Source: an uncultured Myxococcales bacterium
Lineage (GTDB): Bacteria; Myxococcota; Myxococcia; Myxococcales; Myxococcaceae
NCBI GenBank assembly: GCA_937980205.1
Contig: CALJKW010000040.1
Location: forward strand, 32,736-96,735
Reading direction: 5' to 3'
Length of the DNA stretch: 64,000 nucleotides
The notes under the pieces were generated by a model that was given only the letters and a program-made list of their open reading frames with translations, made no database searches and had not been told where the DNA came from. Below are positions 61,920 to 64,000 of the stretch, in pieces. A program made the position numbers and the translations under genes. Numbering within the stretch: position 1 is the first letter of the stretch; each line of letters opens with the position of its first letter.

Positions 61920-62104
61920 GACTCGAGCGCCTCCAGCACGCGGGTGAAGCCGTCCGTCGTGTCGAGCAGCAGGTCCGGTACTTCGCCTTCCAGCGAGGGC
62001 TCTCGCAGCCACGCTCGCGCGGCATCCTGGGAGCCGAGCTTCTTCGTCGCGAGGCGCAACACCTTCTCTCGCCGCAGCCTCAACGTCTGTGAGTTGCACT
62101 TCAC
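61916..62104 (-). CDS. ParS/MbcA/Xre antitoxin C-terminal domain-like small protein, 62 aa
   Basis: The segment KKLGSQDAARAWLREPSLEG, continued by VPDLLLDTTDGFTRVLEAL, follows the DUF2384 (MbcA/ParS/Xre antitoxin toxin-binding) pattern: Ala-x-x-WL-x-x-P, L-x-G-x-x-P-x-x-LL, and G-x-x-x-V-x-x-x-L. Proteins with this domain usually neutralise RES-domain toxins. GTG 62104 is preferred because GAGGGG lies 6-11 nt upstream; ATG 62134 would add ten residues and overlap the previous gene by 17 bp. There is no RES toxin here, and the usual N-terminal HTH is missing. It sits inside a nuoEF-led minus-strand run. It could be a solitary domain or a remnant. Confidence 0.55.
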   Translation of the reverse strand: MKCNSQTLRLRREKVLRLATKKLGSQDAARAWLREPSLEGEVPDLLLDTTDGFTRVLEALES

Positions 62105-62117
62105 GGGCTGCCCCTCA

Positions 62118-62549
62118 CTACTTTTCCATCGCATGCGGCGCGACGGAGCACTTGCCCTCGAGGCACTCGGCTGCCGGCTGCGGCTTCGGGCACCGCTTGC
62201 AGCCCTTGCGCGGCTTGGTGCCCTTCTTCGACGCCTGCAGATCTTCCTGGCAGCACCAGACCTCGCAGTCGCTCGCCGCGGAGCACTCGGCCTTCGCGGC
62301 GTGAGGAGGCTTGCCCAGCTCGCACTTGCCGGCCTTGCAGACGGCGACTGCGGCGGGGTCGAGCGGCTTCTCCACGCAGTCGGGCGGAGAGCACCGCTTC
62401 ACCGCACACGCGTCTTCTTCCTTCTTCAGGTCTTCTTTCGAGACCGCACGCTGCACCGGGCACGCGCAGCACTTCCACATCGTCACCGTGCAGTCGGCGT
62501 CGGTGCTGCAGCCGGCGGTGAGGAGCGACAGCAGCGTGATCGCGATCAT
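62118..62549 (-). CDS. Cysteine-rich small lipoprotein, 143 aa
   Basis: Signal MIAITLLSLLTAGC with lipobox TAGC (Cys14). The mature 130 residues hold 15 or more cysteines in short spacings (DADCTVTMWKCCACP, AVKRCSPPDC, VAVCKAGKCELG, SDCEVWCCQEDL, KGCKRCPKP, ECLEGKCS). The protein is Lys-rich between them, which suggests a compact disulfide-bonded domain; the repeated C...G.C pattern resembles the Cys-rich repeats of other myxobacterial lipoproteins. It follows nuoF by 24 bp on the same strand, but nothing links it to complex I beyond position. No known family is recognised. Confidence 0.75.
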   Translation of the reverse strand: MIAITLLSLLTAGCSTDADCTVTMWKCCACPVQRAVSKEDLKKEEDACAVKRCSPPDCVEKPLDPAAVAVCKAGKCELGKPPHAAKAECSAASDCEVWCCQEDLQASKKGTKPRKGCKRCPKPQPAAECLEGKCSVAPHAMEK

Positions 62550-62573
62550 GGTCGCTCCCCCGGCCCCGACCTC

Positions 62574-63908
62574 TTACTGGAAGTCTCCGAACGCGCCCCA
62601 CGGGCGGTCGCCGAACGGGCAGCGCTTCTCGGCGATGTGCTGCTCGAACTCGCGGCGGAACTTCATGAAGCCGTGCACCGCGAGCGCGCCGGAGTCGCCG
62701 AGCGCGCAGATGGTGTTGCCCAGGCCGATGGGCGGGTAGGGCGCCATCGACGTCGCGACGTGCTGGAGGGTGTCGAGGTCTTCCGGCGTGCCGCGGCCCT
62801 CTTCGATCTTCCGCAAGAGCCGCGTCATCCACGGCTGGCCGTCGCGGCACGGAGTGCACTGGCCGCACGACTCTTCCGCGAAGAACCGCACCACGCGCCA
62901 CAGCGAGCGCACCATGCAGCACAGGTCATCCATCACGATGACGCCGCCGGAGCCGGCCATCGAGTTGAGCGGCTTGAACGCGTCGAACTCCATCGCGACG
63001 CCGAGCTCTTCGGCGGTCAGCAGCGGCGCCGAGACGCCGCCGGGGATGACGCCCTTCACCGCGCGGCCGGGCGGCAGGCCCTGGCCGTACTCCTCGGCGT
63101 AGATGAGCTCCTTCAAGCTCGTCTTCATGCCGACCTCGTACGTGCCCGGCCGGTTCACGGCGCCAGAGAGCGTGACGAGGCGCGTGCCGCCGGACTTGCC
63201 GGCGCCGACGCCCGCGAACCAGTCGGGGCCCTTCTCGAACAGCGTGGGCAGCGTGGAGATGGTCTCGACGTTGTTCACGATGGTCGGGCAGCCGAAGAGG
63301 CCGACGACGGCGGGGAACGGGGGCTTGAGCCGCGGCCAGCCCTTCTTGCCCTCGAGCGACTCGAGCAGCGCGGTCTCTTCGCCGCAGATGTACGCGCCGG
63401 CGCCGCGCACCTGGTACACGTTGAGCTCGAAGTCGCGGCCCATCAGCTTCTTGCCGAAGATGCCGTCGGCGTAGGCCTCGGCGATGGCCTTCTCGAGGAT
63501 CGCGCTCGGGCCTTTGAACTCGCCGCGCGCGTAGATGTAGCAGGTGTGCGCTCCGAGGGCCCAGCAGGCGATGCCGATGCCTTCGAGCAGCGAGTGGGGA
63601 TCGTTCTCGAGGATGAAGCGATCTTTCGCGGTGCCGGGCTCGGACTCGTCGGCGTTGATGCAGAGGTACTTGGGCTTGGGGTTGTCCTTCGGCAGGAAGC
63701 TCCACTTCATGCCGGTGGGGAAGCCGGCGCCGCCGCGGCCGCGCAGGTTCGACTTCTTCACCGCGTCGATGATCGCGGCGGGCTGCAGGTCGAGGGCCTT
63801 CGCGAGCTGCTGGTAGCCGCCGCGGGTCTTGTAGCCCTTGAGGGTGTTCTGGTCCTTGTGCTGCCAGTAGCGGGTGACGATCTTCTCGACCGGGTTCTGA
63901 AGGCTCAC
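62574..63908 (-). CDS. nuoF: NADH-quinone oxidoreductase subunit F
   Basis: Flavin-bearing, NADH-oxidising subunit of the complex I peripheral arm. GTG 63908 overlaps the nuoE stop (GTGA) and gives 444 residues, the usual length. The NADH/FMN site is GRGGAGFPTGMKWSF near residue 57, with CINADESEPGTAKDRFIL and AYICGEETALLESLEGKKG. The N3 [4Fe-4S] cluster ligands are in ESCGQCTPCRDG, with the fourth Cys in GNTICALGD. It is separated from nuoJKLMN by about 27 kb. Ends with TAA. Confidence 0.97.
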   Translation of the reverse strand: MSLQNPVEKIVTRYWQHKDQNTLKGYKTRGGYQQLAKALDLQPAAIIDAVKKSNLRGRGGAGFPTGMKWSFLPKDNPKPKYLCINADESEPGTAKDRFILENDPHSLLEGIGIACWALGAHTCYIYARGEFKGPSAILEKAIAEAYADGIFGKKLMGRDFELNVYQVRGAGAYICGEETALLESLEGKKGWPRLKPPFPAVVGLFGCPTIVNNVETISTLPTLFEKGPDWFAGVGAGKSGGTRLVTLSGAVNRPGTYEVGMKTSLKELIYAEEYGQGLPPGRAVKGVIPGGVSAPLLTAEELGVAMEFDAFKPLNSMAGSGGVIVMDDLCCMVRSLWRVVRFFAEESCGQCTPCRDGQPWMTRLLRKIEEGRGTPEDLDTLQHVATSMAPYPPIGLGNTICALGDSGALAVHGFMKFRREFEQHIAEKRCPFGDRPWGAFGDFQ

Positions 63909-64000
63909 GTCAGCTTCTCCAGGATCGCGTCCACCTTCGCCTTGGTGAGGTTCTCGTGGTGGTCTTCGTTGATCTGCATGCACGGCGCGGTGCCGCAGCT
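63905..64000 (-). CDS. nuoE: NADH-quinone oxidoreductase subunit E, 3' end only
   Basis: Only the last 31 codons are inside the window; the 5' part lies beyond position 64000. The visible residues SCGTAPCMQINEDHH, then ENLTKAKVDAILEKLT, are the typical NuoE C-terminus. They include the last Cys ligand region of the [2Fe-2S] N1a cluster and the LT-x-x-K-x-x-x-I-L-E-K-L ending. The TGA overlaps the nuoF GTG. Confidence 0.9.
   Translation of the reverse strand, partial: SCGTAPCMQINEDHHENLTKAKVDAILEKLT

Overview
The window is GC-rich, densely packed DNA with the marks of a myxobacterium (Myxococcota). These are secreted lipoproteins built from DUF4215 Cys-rich repeats, RCC1 repeats and Ig-like domains; DUF1549/DUF1501 proteins; an NtrC-type sigma-54 activator; and, most tellingly, what looks like the Pxr small RNA, known to me only from the Cystobacterineae (Myxococcus and relatives). 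A Cystobacterineae-type myxobacterium is my best guess. It is inferred, not proven by a marker gene.

Layout. 1-3.0 kb: an alkylation-repair pair (AraC-HTH/AlkA glycosylase cut by the window edge, then Ogt methyltransferase), an unknown gene and a lipoprotein. 3.2-4.2 kb: a coupled SnoaL-like/DUF420 pair. 4.2-13.7 kb: an envelope/export cluster (DUF1549-like CXXCH protein, lipoprotein, Tat-exported DUF1501 protein, mono-heme lipoprotein, giant FG-GAP lipoprotein). 13.9-20.3 kb: collagen-like lipoprotein, OPT transporter, CAP-domain lipoprotein, hutF, TPR protein. 20.6-27.1 kb: argE, a small unknown, a PilZ protein, a Cys-rich lipoprotein overlapping a phosphoribosyltransferase, and selB. 27.1-28.8 kb: an NtrC-family regulator followed by a sigma-54 promoter and a terminated RNA of about 119 nt that matches Pxr. 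29.0-35.5 kb: nuoJKLMN on the minus strand. 35.7-60.8 kb: two tandem copies of a lipoprotein cassette (seven genes, 25 kb). 60.8-64.0 kb: DoxX, unknowns, a ParS/MbcA-like small protein, a Cys-rich lipoprotein, nuoF and the 3' end of nuoE, all minus strand.

How the parts relate. Complex I genes are split: nuoJ-N and nuoE-F flank the duplicated lipoprotein cassette. In cassette 1 the third gene is a single 1,602-residue protein that corresponds to two separate genes in cassette 2, so a gene fusion (or split) followed or accompanied the duplication. All six Ig-type paralogues share an Ig-like array and a nidogen-like 'STNG...FWD' module; five of them carry the module twice, on either side of a lamin-tail-like segment. 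The regulator gene and the adjacent sRNA form a compact sigma-54 unit with a palindrome placed like an enhancer site.

Dispersed repeats lie in several intergenic gaps: three related palindromic elements (8.3, 13.7 and 18.1 kb), an 87-nt near-perfect palindrome (20.4 kb), and two inverted copies of a 16-nt core followed by hexamer arrays (25.15 and 35.6 kb). I saw no tRNA, rRNA, CRISPR array, transposase or phage gene.
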